Source: JADKIH01 sp043747595 (GTDB lineage: Bacteria; Bacteroidota; Bacteroidia; AKYH767-A; 2013-40CM-41-45). From it: a stretch of DNA of 39,961 nt. The translations under genes were made by a program, and so were the position numbers. The notes beneath the pieces are model-generated. The model saw nothing but the letters and a program-made list of their open reading frames with translations. It was not told the origin of the DNA and ran no database searches. The DNA is taken from the NCBI GenBank assembly GCA_043747595.1, contig JAYTOX010000095.1:1-39961 (forward strand), written 5' to 3'. Below are positions 1 through 8,145 of the stretch, one piece after another (the first letter of the stretch is position 1; each line of letters opens with the position of its first letter).

Positions 1-54
1 CCGATGCACGAATTCACAAGGATGCTGTTTGGTGTTTTGGCGAAAGTAAAATGA
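1..54 (+). CDS. possible C-terminal end of a truncated gene
   Basis: Frame 1 is open from the left edge of the window to a TGA at 52-54 and encodes 17 residues ending in RMLFGVLAKVK. It would converge on ispH, whose stop lies 38 bases further on, so a gene end here fits the layout. The piece is too short to assign a family and could be a chance open frame. No terminator hairpin is visible between the two stops. Confidence 0.35.
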   Translation, partial: PMHEFTRMLFGVLAKVK

Positions 55-92
55 AACACGTTTTTCTACCTATTCATCTACTTTGCGAAATA

Positions 93-980
93 TCAGTTAA
101 ACGATTGCCCTTCAATTGCACGGGCCACTTGCTCCATTAACCACATAGGCGTAGAAGTTGCTCCGCAAACACCAACACTTTCTACATTTTTGAACCAAGA
201 GATTTCAAGTTCTTCGTCGCTGGAAATAAAATAGGTAGTTGGATTAACGGCTTTACAAACTTCGTAAAGTGCTTTGCCATTGCTGCTTTTTTTGCCGCTT
301 ACAAAAACGATGACATCAAAATCGGCTGAGAATTTCTTTAGCTGTGGTTCGCGATTAGATACTTGTCGGCAAATGGTATCGTTAGAAACCATATATTCTT
401 GTGCAATTTCGCTTTGAACGGCTTTCTCCGAACGTTCTTCGATGAGTGTTTTCATCTTCAAAAAACCGGTACTCGATTTGGTGGTTTGGGAGAATAAATT
501 AATCTGTTTAGAGTAATCAATTAAATCTAAATCTTCTTCCGATCGAACAATAATTGCATTCCCTCCGGTTTGACCAACCAAACCATTTACTTCGGCGTGA
601 CCAATTTCTCCATAGATCACAATTTGACCTTCGTTGGCTGTGACTTTTTCGTAACTTGTACGAACACGGTTCTGAAGTTTTAAAACTACAGGGCAGGAAG
701 CATCAATCAGTTCAATGTTATTTTCTAAAGCAATTTGATACGTTTCCGGTGGTTCTCCATGAGCACGGATCAACACTTTGCAGTCGTGTAAGTTTCTTAA
801 ATCGTCGTGTTCAATCACTTTTAGCCCTTTGGCTTTTAGGCGATCTACTTCCATATTATTGTGAACAATATCGCCCAAACAATACAGTTCGCCTGATTCT
901 TCTAATTCTTCTTCTGCTTTTTGTATTGCATAAACAACACCGAAGCAGAACCCTGAAAATTGATCGATTGTAACTTTCAT
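93..980 (-). CDS. ispH: 4-hydroxy-3-methylbut-2-enyl diphosphate reductase (IspH/LytB)
   Basis: IspH catalyses the last step of the MEP isoprenoid pathway, reducing HMBPP to IPP and DMAPP with an iron-sulfur cluster. The 295-residue length is normal for the bacterial enzyme. The three family cluster cysteines are present: C12 (GFCFGV), C96 (DASCPVV) and C204 (DTICRQVSNR). The substrate-binding positions H40 (DIVHN), H128 and E130 (GHAEV) and the QTTKS segment around T167 are also visible, with GVCGATSTP near the C-terminus. It lies 46 bases downstream of cmk on the same strand. An exact TAnnTTTG box ends 8 bases before the ATG, so it probably also has its own promoter. No defect was seen. Confidence 0.97.
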   Translation of the reverse strand: MKVTIDQFSGFCFGVVYAIQKAEEELEESGELYCLGDIVHNNMEVDRLKAKGLKVIEHDDLRNLHDCKVLIRAHGEPPETYQIALENNIELIDASCPVVLKLQNRVRTSYEKVTANEGQIVIYGEIGHAEVNGLVGQTGGNAIIVRSEEDLDLIDYSKQINLFSQTTKSSTGFLKMKTLIEERSEKAVQSEIAQEYMVSNDTICRQVSNREPQLKKFSADFDVIVFVSGKKSSNGKALYEVCKAVNPTTYFISSDEELEISWFKNVESVGVCGATSTPMWLMEQVARAIEGQSFN

Positions 981-988
981 TTCTAAGA

Positions 989-996
989 CAAAAGTA
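989..996 (-). promoter_or_regulatory. putative Bacteroidota -7 box of ispH
   Basis: Read on the minus strand the site is TACTTTTG, an exact match to the Bacteroidota -7 consensus TAnnTTTG. It ends 8 bases before the ispH ATG. No convincing TTG was found at -33, so ispH may be read both from here and from cmk. The call rests on the match alone. Confidence 0.45.
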
Positions 997-1026
997 CTAA
1001 AAAACCATTCTGAATAGACATAAATA

Positions 1027-1743
1027 TCATCCTACTAATTCATGAATAAGTTTCATTGCAAAATCTAATTGTTCTTCTTCCGTAATAGTTGAATTATCGA
1101 GAACAATGGCATCATCGGCCTTTCGGAGTGGACTTTCGGCACGATGAGTATCGGTATAGTCACGTTCTTCTATGTTTCTAATTACTTCGTCCATCGTTAC
1201 CATAAAACCTTTTTGAGAAAATTCATCGAAGCGTCTTTTGGCTCTTGTTTCATTTTTTGCAGTCATAAAAATTTTCAATTCAGCATGAGGAAAAACTTGA
1301 GTACCAATATCACGACCATCCATTACGATACCTTTTATTTTACCATAGCTTTGCTGAAGAGCCACCATTCTATGTCTGATAGCGGGAATAGCACTTACCG
1401 GACTCACCCAATCGGAAACCTTTAGATCACGAATTTTTTTCTCAACATTTAATTCATTCAGATACACTTCCGATGACCCTGTTTCCGGGTTAAGATGGAA
1501 AGAAATGTGAATATGATCGAGCATTTTCTCCAACTGATCTTCCGTCATAGAAGCTAGGTCATCAAGCGACAAACCATGTTGTTGTACAAAAAGTGTCACA
1601 GCACGGTACATAGCTCCAGAATCGATGTAGCGATAGCCCATTTTCTTGGCAATAGCCTTAGCCATGGTACTTTTACCGCAAGAAGAAAAGCCATCAATTG
1701 CAATAATTATTTTCCCTGTTTTAGGACCTGGGGAAAGATTCAT
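1027..1743 (-). CDS. cmk: cytidylate kinase (CMP/dCMP kinase)
   Basis: Cmk phosphorylates CMP and dCMP with ATP in pyrimidine nucleotide metabolism. The P-loop is GFSSCGKST, followed by the family signature YIDSGAMYRA and the nucleotide-binding DGRDIGT motif. Later come the lid-like arginines (RAKRRFDEF) and an ERD-T-R-SPL segment typical of bacterial Cmk. The frame can be read ten codons further up to a GTG at 1773, but that GTG lies only 4 bases past a good -7 box and probably near the transcription start. The ATG at 1743 (238 residues) is therefore preferred. The next gene on the strand is ispH. Confidence 0.93.
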   Translation of the reverse strand: MNLSPGPKTGKIIIAIDGFSSCGKSTMAKAIAKKMGYRYIDSGAMYRAVTLFVQQHGLSLDDLASMTEDQLEKMLDHIHISFHLNPETGSSEVYLNELNVEKKIRDLKVSDWVSPVSAIPAIRHRMVALQQSYGKIKGIVMDGRDIGTQVFPHAELKIFMTAKNETRAKRRFDEFSQKGFMVTMDEVIRNIEERDYTDTHRAESPLRKADDAIVLDNSTITEEEQLDFAMKLIHELVG

Positions 1744-1777
1744 AGTTCCGGGTTTCTTTATCGAAATGATCACATTG

Positions 1778-1808
1778 CAAAGAAATGAAAAAAAGGCGAA
1801 AAATCAAA
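1778..1808 (-). promoter_or_regulatory. putative cmk promoter (-33 TTTG, 19 nt, -7 TTTCTTTG)
   Basis: On the minus strand TTTG (1805-1808) is followed by a 19-base spacer and TTTCTTTG (1778-1785). This differs from the Bacteroidota TTTG/TAnnTTTG consensus at one base. It places transcription start near the alternative GTG codon, which supports the ATG at 1743 as the real start. The same TTTCTTTGCAAT string occurs in front of porQ. Confidence 0.55.
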
Positions 1809-1825
1809 TAAGTGAGTGGTGATTG

Positions 1826-1898
1826 GTGAGTAGTAAGTGGGGTCAAAAATGGGTAAAGGGTCATTTTTTTTACTTACTAATCACTACTTACTACTCAC
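1826..1898. repeat. nested inverted repeat between porQ and cmk
   Basis: A 13-base perfect inverted repeat (1826-1838 against 1886-1898) encloses a second one, AAAAATG (1845-1851) against CATTTTT (1862-1868). One side begins 5 bases past the porQ stop. It may act as an imperfect terminator for porQ or be a small palindromic intergenic element. The flanks carry further near-copies of the GTGAGTAGTAAGT type, so it may have grown by local duplication. Confidence 0.55.
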
Positions 1899-1903
1899 TT
1901 AAT

Positions 1904-2944
1904 TCACTTAATAAATTCTGCAAGATTAGTAGAGATGGAGAAATGATCGGCACCGCCGGCTAGATGGTAGTTGCCGCGACCATAACTGATAATGAATTTA
2001 CTAATTTTCATACTTACTCCGAAAGAAAATCCCGATAATCCAGGACGGGTACTTACTTGCAATTCTTTTCGTCGTTGAAAATTATATCCGGCATTCACAT
2101 GAAAATTTTTCGAGAGTAAAATTTCTCCGGCAAAAATAAAATGTCGAGATAATTTATTAAAAAAATCGATCGATTTAATTTGCGCAATACCTGTAACCGG
2201 ATCCACATCGCCTAGGTTGTAAGAATCTACATAGGTCAAATCAAAACTTTCCATGTGGCGATAAGTAATATTGAATCGTAAAGGTGTATGTGATAATTTT
2301 TTTGAGAAAGCAATGAGGGCTTCAGCAGGCAGTGGTTCACTATTTCCTGGAAGATAATTTTTTAACTGGTGACCAACATTTTTTACTTGAATAGTAGCTG
2401 TAATATTTTTTACTGTATCGGAATAAGTTGCAGAGAGATCGGCTGCAAGACCAAATGAATTATAAATATAATAATCACTATAAAGAACTTTTAATTGTGC
2501 GCCATAACTGAAATACTGATTGAGCTCCCGACCGACGGCCATGTTCAATGAATAATCGGCTGCCCGAAATGTCCCTATAATATTTCCAAATTCATCCGTT
2601 TCTAAAAACTGACCATAAGCTGCATAGTTCATAGAGGCTAAGAAAGTTCCAACTTTATCGACATTAAAAGCATAGCCAACATTTCCAAATTTAATTCCAT
2701 CGACATAATTGACACCGCTGAAACTAAGTGACTTGTTCATTGTTTTATTGAGGAGAGAGGCTGACTGCATTCCACAATTGACATCATTATCTTTAACAGA
2801 AATATAAGTACCACCTAAAGCAGCCACACGAGCAGAAGCCGGAATGTTTAGAAACTGATAAACACTATTACCTCCTATTTGAGAAAAAACAGTCTGAGAA
2901 AATAATATTATAAGAAAAGTTGCTGTGGTCTTAAGTAGCTTCAT
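1904..2944 (-). CDS. porQ: type IX secretion system protein PorQ
   Basis: PorQ is an outer-membrane beta-barrel of the PorV/FadL type that takes part in T9SS secretion and surface attachment. The 346-residue product has a signal peptide (about residues 1-21, ending VFSQ) and the family opening IGGNSVYQFLNIPASARVAA, followed by alternating beta-strand sequence to the end. An upstream in-frame TTG at 2980 would add 12 residues and spoil the signal peptide, so the ATG at 2944 is preferred. A promoter-like box ends 7 bases before it. It is divergent from uvrA and upstream of cmk and ispH. It fits with the T9SS cargo genes elsewhere in the window. Confidence 0.88.
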   Translation of the reverse strand: MKLLKTTATFLIILFSQTVFSQIGGNSVYQFLNIPASARVAALGGTYISVKDNDVNCGMQSASLLNKTMNKSLSFSGVNYVDGIKFGNVGYAFNVDKVGTFLASMNYAAYGQFLETDEFGNIIGTFRAADYSLNMAVGRELNQYFSYGAQLKVLYSDYYIYNSFGLAADLSATYSDTVKNITATIQVKNVGHQLKNYLPGNSEPLPAEALIAFSKKLSHTPLRFNITYRHMESFDLTYVDSYNLGDVDPVTGIAQIKSIDFFNKLSRHFIFAGEILLSKNFHVNAGYNFQRRKELQVSTRPGLSGFSFGVSMKISKFIISYGRGNYHLAGGADHFSISTNLAEFIK

Positions 2945-2951
2945 TGTATTG

Positions 2952-2980
2952 CAAAGAAAGGAATAAATGTCGAAACGCAA
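2952..2980 (-). promoter_or_regulatory. putative porQ promoter
   Basis: On the minus strand TTG (2978-2980) is followed by 18 bases and TTTCTTTG (2952-2959), one base away from TAnnTTTG. The box ends 7 bases before the porQ ATG, implying a very short leader. Confidence 0.42.
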
Positions 2981-3153
2981 GATGTTAACTTATATTTTAC
3001 TCGCCAAAATAATACGTTGGGATGTATACATATTAACATATTAGTACAAATTAATCTTCAAAATAACTTAATCCGATAAAAACCGAATTCGCTTCAAGTT
3101 GTTGGCTCACTAAATGATCCAACCCCCTGCTCTTCTAACAGAAATTTATTAGC

Positions 3154-3161
3154 TATCTTTG
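3154..3161 (+). promoter_or_regulatory. -7 box of uvrA, exact TAnnTTTG
   Basis: TATCTTTG at 3154-3161 matches the Bacteroidota -7 consensus exactly. It lies 24 bases before the ATG at 3186. An in-frame TTG at 3159 falls inside the box, so it cannot be the translation start. No clear -33 element is seen. Confidence 0.55.
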
Positions 3162-3185
3162 CGCACGAAAAAAATTGACTATCCT

Positions 3186-6056
3186 ATGCAGGAAGAAATA
3201 GAGCTACTTGAAATATTTGGAGCTCGAGTACATAATTTAAAAAACATTGATCTTACTTTTCCCCGAAACAAACTAATTGTTATAACCGGTTTGAGTGGCA
3301 GTGGTAAGTCGTCATTGGCATTCGATACAATTTATGCAGAAGGACAAAGAAGATATTTAGAAAGTTTTTCAGCATACGCCCGCCAATTTTTAGGCAATAT
3401 GGAGCGTCCCGATGTTGATAAAATAAACGGATTAAGTCCTGTTATTTCTATCGAACAAAAAACTACAAATTTAAATCCTCGATCAACGGTAGGGACTATT
3501 ACAGAGATTTATGATTTCATGCGTTTGCTTTTTGCAAGAGCATCAGAAGCTGTTTCCTATGTAACCGGCGAAAAAATGATTAAGCTAAGTGATGAACAAA
3601 TCATTCAGTTAATCGTTGAAAAATTTGATTCAAAAAAAATTACATTATTGGCACCACTCGTTCGCGCGAGAAAAGGTCATTACCGCGAGTTGTTTGAACA
3701 GTTATCACAGCAAGGTTATTTGCGAGTGAGGACCGACGGAAAAATAGTTGAATTAAAAAAAGGACTTCAACTTGATCGTTACAAAACCCATGATATTGAG
3801 TTAGTGATTGACCGTTTAGAAATTAATTCGACGATTATTAACAGGCTCAATGAATCGATGACTTTAGCTATGAAATTGGGCAAGGGTACGGTTTTGATTC
3901 TAGAAAACGAAAAGGAAAAAGAAAATTATTTTTCACGGCACTTGATGTGTCCAACTAGTGGAGTATCGTACGACGAGCCACAACCAAATACTTTTTCATT
4001 CAACTCGCCATACGGAGCATGTAAGCGATGCAATGGCTTAGGCACGATTTCAGAAATAGATATAAAAAGTATTATTCCCGATTTTTCAAAATCAATAAAA
4101 GACGGTGGCATTATTCCTTTGGGTTCACAAAAAGACACCTGGATCTTTAAGCAATTAATTGCATTGGGAAGGAAATATAAATTTAATCTGACCATGCCAA
4201 TAGAAGAGATTCCGGAAGAATCGCTCAATGTTATTTTGTACGGATCGGATGATATGTTGAATCTTGCCAATGAAAATTCGGGCGGCGCATACCATCAACC
4301 AGCCACTTATGAGGGCATAGTAAATTTTATTGTGAATCAAGATAACGAGCAAGCCTCACCGTCGATGCGTAGATGGATACAAGGATTTATGCAACATGTA
4401 GATTGTCCGGAGTGTAGCGGGAATAGATTGAAGAAAGAAGCATTATATTTTAAGATCAACGATAAAAACATTTCGGAACTGGCAAGTACCGACATACATC
4501 TGCTAGGAAAATGGTTTGAAGGATTAGACAGTAAATTGAATGCAAAGCAAAAAAAAATTGCGACAGAAGTAATTAAAGAAATAAAGAAGCGGATAAAATT
4601 TTTGCTCGATGTAGGTTTAGATTATTTAACGTTGAATAGAAGTTCAAAGACACTGAGTGGAGGAGAATCGCAGCGTATTCGATTAGCAACACAAATTGGA
4701 TCGCAGCTAGTGGGAGTTTTGTATATTTTAGATGAGCCGAGTATCGGCTTACATCAACGCGACAATGTGCGTTTAATAAAATCGTTACAAGATTTGAGAG
4801 ATACCGGCAATACGGTGATTGTAGTAGAGCACGACAAAGAAACCATACTTGCAGCCGATCATATTATAGATTTAGGTCCTGGCGCCGGCGTACATGGTGG
4901 AGCCATTGTAGCGCAAGGAACGCCAGAAGAAATTATGCAGCAGCATAGTTTAACGACAGATTATTTAAGCGGAAGAAAAGAAATTAGTACGCCGGAAATT
5001 TTTCGGAAAGGAAACGGAAAGAGCATAGAATTAAAAGGAGCGAAAGGGCATAATTTAAAAAACGTAAACGTAAAAATTCCATTAGGAAAACTGATATGTG
5101 TTACGGGAGTTTCAGGAAGTGGAAAATCATCGTTGATAAACGAGACATTGTATCCGATCATGAACCAACATTTTTACAATTCCGTTCAGAAGCCACTGTC
5201 ATATCAAGCCATTAAAGGCTTGCAGCATATCGACAAAGTAATTGAAATAGATCAATCGCCAATTGGTAGAACACCGCGATCTAATCCGGCAACATATACA
5301 GGGGTATTCACCGATATCCGAAATTTATTTTCACAGCTACCAGAAGCAGCAATAAGAGGTTACCAGCCGGGAAGGTTTTCATTCAATGTAAAAGGTGGGA
5401 GGTGTGAAACATGTCAAGGTGGAGGAATGCGTGTAATAGAAATGAATTTTTTACCCGATGTATATGTTGAATGTGAGACATGCAGAGGGAAAAGGTATAA
5501 CAGAGAAACGCTAGAGATTCGATATAAAGGAAAATCGATTAGCGACATTTTGAATATGAGTATTGAAGAGGCCGTTTTGTTTTTTGTGAATATGCCTCAT
5601 ATCCTACATAAAATTCAGACATTAGCAGAAGTGGGCTTAGGATATATAACACTCGGACAACAGAGTACTACACTGAGTGGTGGAGAGGCGCAACGAGTAA
5701 AACTAGCGAGTGAACTTTCAAAACGCGACACTGGAAATACTTTTTATATACTCGACGAACCAACAACAGGCTTGCATTTTGAGGATGTGCGGATATTGCT
5801 AGATGTATTGAATCGATTGGTAGATAAAGGAAATAGCGTAGTCGTGATAGAGCACAATATGGATATGATAAAGGCAGCAGATCATATAATTGATATGGGT
5901 CCGGAAGGTGGATTTAGAGGCGGAGCAATTGTTTGCGAAGGAACGCCAAGAGAAATAATTTCAAACAAAGAAAGCATTACAGCCGAATTTCTCAAAAAGG
6001 AGATAAAACCGGAAAAGAAGAAAAGCAACCTTACAAAAAAGGCGACGTTAAACTGA
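3186..6056 (+). CDS. uvrA: excinuclease ABC subunit A (UvrA)
   Basis: UvrA is the DNA damage-sensing ABC ATPase of nucleotide excision repair and loads UvrB. The 956-residue product has both ATPase halves: Walker A GLSGSGKSS (about residues 35-43) and GVSGSGKSS in the second half, the signatures LSGGESQRIRLA and LSGGEAQRVKLA, and Walker B YILDEPSIGLH and YILDEPTTGLH. The C-terminal zinc module is intact (CETCQGGG ... CETCRGKR). In the N-terminal zinc site the first pair reads CPTSG, so one cysteine is missing, while CKRCNGLG is kept. I recall this as common in Bacteroidota UvrA but could not check. The LOG-family gene follows after 29 bases. Confidence 0.97.
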   Translation: MQEEIELLEIFGARVHNLKNIDLTFPRNKLIVITGLSGSGKSSLAFDTIYAEGQRRYLESFSAYARQFLGNMERPDVDKINGLSPVISIEQKTTNLNPRSTVGTITEIYDFMRLLFARASEAVSYVTGEKMIKLSDEQIIQLIVEKFDSKKITLLAPLVRARKGHYRELFEQLSQQGYLRVRTDGKIVELKKGLQLDRYKTHDIELVIDRLEINSTIINRLNESMTLAMKLGKGTVLILENEKEKENYFSRHLMCPTSGVSYDEPQPNTFSFNSPYGACKRCNGLGTISEIDIKSIIPDFSKSIKDGGIIPLGSQKDTWIFKQLIALGRKYKFNLTMPIEEIPEESLNVILYGSDDMLNLANENSGGAYHQPATYEGIVNFIVNQDNEQASPSMRRWIQGFMQHVDCPECSGNRLKKEALYFKINDKNISELASTDIHLLGKWFEGLDSKLNAKQKKIATEVIKEIKKRIKFLLDVGLDYLTLNRSSKTLSGGESQRIRLATQIGSQLVGVLYILDEPSIGLHQRDNVRLIKSLQDLRDTGNTVIVVEHDKETILAADHIIDLGPGAGVHGGAIVAQGTPEEIMQQHSLTTDYLSGRKEISTPEIFRKGNGKSIELKGAKGHNLKNVNVKIPLGKLICVTGVSGSGKSSLINETLYPIMNQHFYNSVQKPLSYQAIKGLQHIDKVIEIDQSPIGRTPRSNPATYTGVFTDIRNLFSQLPEAAIRGYQPGRFSFNVKGGRCETCQGGGMRVIEMNFLPDVYVECETCRGKRYNRETLEIRYKGKSISDILNMSIEEAVLFFVNMPHILHKIQTLAEVGLGYITLGQQSTTLSGGEAQRVKLASELSKRDTGNTFYILDEPTTGLHFEDVRILLDVLNRLVDKGNSVVVIEHNMDMIKAADHIIDMGPEGGFRGGAIVCEGTPREIISNKESITAEFLKKEIKPEKKKSNLTKKATLN

Positions 6057-6085
6057 GCTTAAATTAGTACAAGATTATAGATATT

Positions 6086-6802
6086 ATGAACGACATGAAT
6101 TACGACGAGTTAAAAATAAGAAGAGCATTTTCAGATAAAGACTGGCAAGAAATTAAAGCACATGATACATGGCAGATTTTTAAGATAATGTCGGAGTTTG
6201 TTGATGGGTTTGAAAAACTCAGCAAGATTGGGCCATGTGTTTCTATTTTTGGATCGGCGAGAACAAAACCAGATTCTAAACATTACTTGTTGGCAGAGGA
6301 GATTGCATTTAAATTGACCAAAGAAGGATATGGAATTATAACAGGAGGTGGCCCCGGAATTATGGAAGCTGCCAACAAAGGCGCGAAAACGGCCGGTGGT
6401 AAATCGGTTGGATTGAACATTGAATTACCATTTGAGCAGAGTTCAAATCCATACATCGATCCCGACAAGTTAATTACATTCGATTACTTTTTTGTGCGGA
6501 AGTTGATGTTTATTAAATATGCACAAGGGTTTGTTGTATGTCCGGGAGGTTTTGGAACAATGGACGAATTATTTGAAGCGTTGACGTTGATTCAGACAAA
6601 AAAGATAGGAAAGTTTCCGATTGTATTGGCGGGAAAAGAGTATTGGTCAGGACTTTTCGACTGGATTAAGAACACTTTGGTGGAAGAAAAGATGATCGAT
6701 GAAAAAGACTTAGACCTCATGTTCCTCGCTGATGATGCGGATCACGCGGTGAAGCACATCAATGATTTTTACAGTCGCTATTTATTGAAACCTAACTTTT
6801 AA
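6086..6802 (+). CDS. LOG-family protein (TIGR00730, 'lysine decarboxylase-like' Rossmann protein)
   Basis: Proteins of this family hydrolyse nucleoside 5'-monophosphates, the best-known reaction being release of cytokinin bases from their riboside monophosphates. The bacterial physiological substrate is usually unknown. The defining motifs are present: GGGPGIMEA at residues 87-95, VRKLM around 137-141 and PGGFGTMDE at 153-161. The 238-residue length includes a short helical N-terminal extension typical of the longer family members. A second ATG three codons in (6095) is an alternative start. It follows uvrA by 29 bases and is probably cotranscribed. The older name lysine decarboxylase is not supported. 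Confidence 0.9.
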   Translation: MNDMNYDELKIRRAFSDKDWQEIKAHDTWQIFKIMSEFVDGFEKLSKIGPCVSIFGSARTKPDSKHYLLAEEIAFKLTKEGYGIITGGGPGIMEAANKGAKTAGGKSVGLNIELPFEQSSNPYIDPDKLITFDYFFVRKLMFIKYAQGFVVCPGGFGTMDELFEALTLIQTKKIGKFPIVLAGKEYWSGLFDWIKNTLVEEKMIDEKDLDLMFLADDADHAVKHINDFYSRYLLKPNF

Positions 6803-6814
6803 TAAACGTATGGT

Positions 6815-6840
6815 TATCAACATTTGAGAACTGATAACTA
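6815..6840. other. weak hairpin after the uvrA-LOG unit
   Basis: GTTATCA (6815-6821) and TGATAAC (6834-6840) form a 7-base inverted repeat with a 12-base loop just after the LOG-family stop. There is no T tract, so it is at best a weak terminator or an RNA 3'-end stem. Confidence 0.3.
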
Positions 6841-6858
6841 CCAACGTATTTGTTCCGC

Positions 6859-6904
6859 ACACAAACACAATTGGTGTAATTTAATGCCTTATTGATGTTT
6901 GTGT
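6859..6904. repeat. 9-bp inverted repeat around the 6909 gene promoter
   Basis: ACACAAACA (6859-6867) and TGTTTGTGT (6896-6904) are perfect inverted copies 28 bases apart. The right arm overlaps the putative -7 box and the left arm lies just upstream of the -33 TTG. It could be an operator or an RNA stem if transcription starts further upstream. Confidence 0.45.
6871..6901 (+). promoter_or_regulatory. putative promoter of the 6909-9522 operon
   Basis: TTG (6871-6873), a 20-base spacer and GATGTTTG (6894-6901) resemble the Bacteroidota TTG/TAnnTTTG promoter, with one mismatch in the -7 box. The box ends 7 bases before the ATG at 6909, the same short spacing seen at ispH and porQ. Confidence 0.4.
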
Positions 6905-6908
6905 ATTT

Positions 6909-8132
6909 ATGATTAAAATCGTACTCCTACTCTGTTCGGCAATCTCTATTTTTCTTGCTTCGCTGTTCATTACAGTCGACAACTCTATTTTCGTAGAGCA
7001 ATCTGTTCCAACAACAGTAATGCCCGGAAGTGAATTTACTATCAGTTTGGTAATTCATAAAGGAAAGCAGACAGGCTTTGCCAGACTTCAACATTTTTTG
7101 CCAAAAGGATTTACAGCAGAACCATTAGAAACTGCTAAAGCACAATTTATAAATGATGAGGAGAGTGCTAAATTTATTTGGATAGCCTTACCGGCAGAAG
7201 AAGTATTTACAGTAAGTTACAAAGTAAAAGTTGACAGTACATTGCAAGGCCGACAGGTAATTAACGGTCTATTTTATTACATTCAAGACGAAAAAACACA
7301 AAAATTATCGTTAGTTCCAATTGAGATTAACATTGGAGAGCCGATAGATGCAGACCTAAATAAACCTGAGGTAGAGCGAAAGCTGATAAGTATAGATCCG
7401 AATAAAGGTGAGTTTAGAGTTGAATTAAAATTTCATACAAAGCAAGAAAAAACAGCTGCGAAATTTACAGATGAAATCCCTAATGGATTTAAAGCAGAAG
7501 CGATTGAAAATTACGGTGCAGCGTTTAGCTTTCACGATCAAAAAGCTGAATTTAACTGGACAACCTTTCCAACAGAAGATACGTTTACCATAGCATATCG
7601 TGTTTATTCAACAAAAGAATCGGGAACACCGAAGATTGATGGCATGTTGGTGTACGGAGACAATTTGAATTTGACAGACGACGGATTGCCAAAAGTAAAA
7701 GATGACAATAGCACACCCGATTCCATTATGGAAGAATTGGTAAAAAGTGAAAATGAAGAGCGCGCACTTACTGGAACAACAAAAGAAAATTTAGATAATA
7801 ATTCTACAGTGGCATCAGAATCATCAACACTAAGTTTATCGGCTCCTCAAATAGGAATTTATTATAAAGTTCAAATTTGTGCAACAAGAACAAGTCCATC
7901 GAGAGAAAGTATATTCTTCGAAAAAAAGTATAAAGTAACCGATAAAGTTCAACTCACAGAACATGAAGGTTGGAAAAAATATATTATAGGAAATTGCAGT
8001 TCAATAGAGCAAGCGAAAGCATTGAAAAAGCTTACACGATTGAAAGTTGGAGATGCATTTGTAGTGGCATATAACAATGGAGAACGTGTTCCAGTTTCCT
8101 CCACTTTGAATACCAATAAACAGAATCAATAA
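6909..8132 (+). CDS. envelope protein with two beta-rich repeats and a C-terminal SPOR-like domain
   Basis: I do not recognise the full-length family. The 407-residue product begins with one hydrophobic segment (about residues 4-23) that can be a signal peptide or membrane anchor. Two related beta-rich domains follow, about 31-140 and 160-255. Each has a (P)xGFxAE core, an F-W-x(2-4)-P-x-E-(D/E)-x-F-T motif and then a Y(K/R)V strand. A low-complexity linker at about 260-312 leads to a SPOR-like domain at 317-392, starting YYKVQIC. SPOR domains in other bacteria bind peptidoglycan stripped of stem peptides, so a periplasmic wall-binding role is inferred. It is the first gene of a pair; the barrel gene starts 13 bases after its stop. 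Confidence 0.72.
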   Translation: MIKIVLLLCSAISIFLASLFITVDNSIFVEQSVPTTVMPGSEFTISLVIHKGKQTGFARLQHFLPKGFTAEPLETAKAQFINDEESAKFIWIALPAEEVFTVSYKVKVDSTLQGRQVINGLFYYIQDEKTQKLSLVPIEINIGEPIDADLNKPEVERKLISIDPNKGEFRVELKFHTKQEKTAAKFTDEIPNGFKAEAIENYGAAFSFHDQKAEFNWTTFPTEDTFTIAYRVYSTKESGTPKIDGMLVYGDNLNLTDDGLPKVKDDNSTPDSIMEELVKSENEERALTGTTKENLDNNSTVASESSTLSLSAPQIGIYYKVQICATRTSPSRESIFFEKKYKVTDKVQLTEHEGWKKYIIGNCSSIEQAKALKKLTRLKVGDAFVVAYNNGERVPVSSTLNTNKQNQ

Positions 8133-8145
8133 AAGAATTAGAGAA

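Noticed and set aside
3159..3185. Upstream TTG start for uvrA
   Set aside because: The TTG lies inside the exact TAnnTTTG promoter box; the ATG at 3186 is downstream of it and starts the normal UvrA N-terminus.
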